Source: Pseudorhodoferax aquiterrae
GTDB taxonomy: Bacteria > Pseudomonadota > Gammaproteobacteria > Burkholderiales > Burkholderiaceae_C
Assembly (NCBI RefSeq): GCF_014652235.1
Contig: NZ_BMYK01000038.1
Location: forward strand, 1-43,553
Reading direction: 5' to 3'
Length of the DNA stretch: 43,553 nt
Shown: positions 41,975 through 43,553 of the stretch, in pieces
How the letters are laid out: each line of letters begins with the position of its first letter
Numbering within the stretch: position 1 is the stretch's first letter
The notes under the pieces: model-generated
Told to the model about the DNA's origin: nothing
Database searches by the model: none
The model's input: only the letters and a program-made list of their open reading frames with translations
Position numbers and translations under genes: made by a program

Positions 41975-42910
41975 ATGTCGTTCAACCAGCACCCCATGCT
42001 CAATGTGGCCGTCAAGGCCGCACGCGCCGCCGGCGCCATCATCAACCGCGCCGCGCTCGACGTCGAGGCCGTGCGCGTCTCGCAGAAGCAGGTGAACGAC
42101 TTCGTGACCGAGGTCGACCAGGCCGCGGAGGCCGCGATCATCCAGACGCTGCTGGAGGCCTACCCGGGCCACGGCATCCTGGCGGAAGAATCGGGCTCCG
42201 AGCATGGTGCCAAGGACTCCGAATTCGTCTGGATCATCGATCCGCTGGACGGCACCACCAACTTCATCCACGGCTTCCCGTTCTACTGCGTCAGCATCGC
42301 GCTGGCCGTCAAGGGCCGCATCGAGCAGGCCGTGGTCTACGACCCCACGCGCAACGACCTGTTCACGGCCACGCGCGGCCGCGGCGCCTACCTGAACGAC
42401 CGCCGCATCCGCGTCTCGCGCCGCACGCGGCTGGGCGAGTGCCTGATCTCCACGGGCTTCCCGTTCCGCCCGGGCGACAACTTCAAGGAATACATGGCCA
42501 TGATGGGCGACGTGATGCAGCGCACGGCCGGCATCCGCCGCCCCGGCGCCGCGGCGCTGGACCTGGCCTACGTGGCGGCCGGCTACACCGACGGCTTCTT
42601 CGAAAAGGGCTTGTCGCCCTGGGATGCGGCCGCGGGCTCGCTGCTCGTGACCGAGGCCGGCGGTCTGATCGGCAACCTGTCGGGCGAGGCCGACTTCCTG
42701 GACCAGAAGGAATGCCTGGCCGCCAACCCGAAGATCTATGGCCTGTTGATCGGACTGGTCGGCAAGTACAGCAAGTTCGCAAGCGCCGGCGAGAAGGCCG
42801 GCGTGCGCCAGAAGCTCACGCTGTCGGACAGCGCGAGCACCGACGACAAGGCCGACGGCAGCACCGACATGCCGGACGGCGATGCCGCGGACGACAAGGG
42901 CGCTGCCTGA
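41975..42910 (+). CDS. suhB: Inositol-1-monophosphatase SuhB
   Basis: 311 residues. Metal-binding motif [20 protein letters not shown] (residues about 86-105) with D-P-L-D-G-T-T, upstream Glu in LAEESG, and C-terminal [17 protein letters not shown]. It hydrolyses myo-inositol phosphate and in E. coli SuhB also acts with Nus factors in rRNA antitermination. The last about 45 residues ([20 protein letters not shown] region) form an acidic tail rich in Asp, Ser and Ala not found in the 267-residue E. coli protein. It ends 6 bases before the convergent HD-GYP gene. Confidence 0.96.
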   Translation: MSFNQHPMLNVAVKAARAAGAIINRAALDVEAVRVSQKQVNDFVTEVDQAAEAAIIQTLLEAYPGHGILAEESGSEHGAKDSEFVWIIDPLDGTTNFIHGFPFYCVSIALAVKGRIEQAVVYDPTRNDLFTATRGRGAYLNDRRIRVSRRTRLGECLISTGFPFRPGDNFKEYMAMMGDVMQRTAGIRRPGAAALDLAYVAAGYTDGFFEKGLSPWDAAAGSLLVTEAGGLIGNLSGEADFLDQKECLAANPKIYGLLIGLVGKYSKFASAGEKAGVRQKLTLSDSASTDDKADGSTDMPDGDAADDKGAA

Positions 42911-42916
42911 GCCTGG

Positions 42917-43553
42917 TCAGTCCTCGTCGCGGTGCGTCACCGCGATCTGGCGGAAATCCTCCGCCACAGCCAGGAAGGCATCGACCACATCGGGGTCGAA
43001 ATGCTTGCCCCGGCCTTCCACGACGATGCGCACGGCCTCCTCGTGCGGGAAGGCCGGCTTGTAGACGCGCTTGCTGATCAGCGCATCGTAGACATCGGCC
43101 AGCGCCATGAGCCGTGCCGACAGCGGGATCGCCTCGCCCGCCAGCGCCTGCGGATAGCCCGAGCCGTCCCACTTCTCCTGGTGCGACAGCGCGATCTCCT
43201 TGGCCAGCGACAGGAAGTCCACCTTCATGCCCAGGCGCTGTTCCGCCTCGGCGATGGCCGTATGGCCCAGCGTGGTGTGGGTCTTCATGATCTCGAATTC
43301 CTCGGCCGTGAGCTTGCCTGGCTTGAGCAGGATCTCGTCGGGAATGCCGACCTTGCCGATGTCGTGCAGCGGCGCGGACTTGTACAGCAGCTCGATGGTG
43401 CGCTCGCTCAGCTGGCCCGAGAAGCGCGGGTGGTCCTTGAGCTGCTCGGCCAGCCGGCGCACGTACAGCTGGGTGCGCCGGATGTGCGCGCCGGTCTCGT
43501 TGTCGCGCGTCTCCGCGAGCGAGGCCATGGCCATGATGGTCACGTCCTGGATC
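42917..43553 (-). CDS. HD-GYP domain phosphodiesterase (5'-truncated by window)
   Basis: About 212 residues from the C-terminal part of a c-di-GMP phosphodiesterase; the frame runs off the right edge, so the N-terminus (probably a REC receiver domain) is missing. Motifs in order: ETGAHIRRTQLYV, SAPLHDIGKVGIPDEIL (the HD pair and the DIGK motif), HTTLGH, SHQEKWDGSGYP (the GYP motif) and ALADVYDAL. The layout matches RpfG-type response regulators. The QDVTIMAMASLAETRD stretch in front of the HD domain reads through the window edge, so no start was called. Confidence 0.93.
   Translation of the reverse strand, partial: IQDVTIMAMASLAETRDNETGAHIRRTQLYVRRLAEQLKDHPRFSGQLSERTIELLYKSAPLHDIGKVGIPDEILLKPGKLTAEEFEIMKTHTTLGHTAIAEAEQRLGMKVDFLSLAKEIALSHQEKWDGSGYPQALAGEAIPLSARLMALADVYDALISKRVYKPAFPHEEAVRIVVEGRGKHFDPDVVDAFLAVAEDFRQIAVTHRDED

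Overview
The window is high-GC, gene-dense bacterial chromosome and most likely comes from a betaproteobacterium of the order Burkholderiales, probably Comamonadaceae (Variovorax/Acidovorax-like). The pointers are a Bug-type (TctC) solute receptor next to a CaiB/BaiF CoA-transferase, an accA-alkA-cysS gene order, an rpsU-yqeY pair with a betaproteobacterial-looking promoter, a nas operon carrying ybiB and cobA, and an intergenic hairpin element that I remember from this family. The taxonomic placement is inference. I see no rRNA, tRNA, CRISPR, transposase or phage gene.

Layout. 1-1660: a lone M16 peptidase and a small XRE regulator (minus). 1774-7146: a catabolic operon (plus) for an unidentified carboxylic acid, with a periplasmic receptor, a class III CoA-transferase, two half-like acyl-CoA dehydrogenases that look complementary, and an atypical crotonase. 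7147-11477: housekeeping genes on minus (ogt, a histidine phosphatase, accA, an AlkA-type glycosylase, cysS). 11664-15148: a plus run with a TPR protein, periplasmic and cytoplasmic cyclophilins, lpxH and mtfA. 15149-20572: a LysR regulator, an aminotransferase, a small secreted protein, an orphan amino-acid-type ABC receptor, Hsp20 and tsaD.

20627-30962 is the main functional unit: assimilatory nitrate uptake and reduction. nasR encodes a nitrate-sensing ANTAR antiterminator. It is followed by a 319-base control region in which I can read two NtrC-like dyads, a -24/-12 (sigma-54) promoter, two hairpins with ANTAR-type hexaloops, and a strong intrinsic terminator whose 5' arm overlaps the second hairpin. 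The operon then encodes a nitrate ABC importer (nasFED), a stand-alone NirB-like FAD/NADH electron donor (nasC), a molybdenum nitrate reductase (nasA), ybiB, and cobA for the siroheme needed by nitrite reductase. No nitrite reductase gene is in the window.

30984-33871 (minus) is a lower-GC accessory block: a PqqD-like small protein, an HprK-related kinase and a nucleotidyltransferase with overlapping stop/start codons, then a Tat-like secreted protein behind an AT-rich gap. It corresponds to what databases call the HPr-rel-A system, for which I know no established function. It is the best candidate for an undescribed system here.

33893-43553 is again largely core: a YhiN-type flavoprotein, rpsU and yqeY (without dnaG-rpoD behind them), a FecR-like/DUF6600 envelope protein with a glutamine-rich tail, pmbA, darP, mog (molybdenum cofactor, needed by NasA), cysE, trmJ, suhB and a partial HD-GYP phosphodiesterase cut by the right edge.
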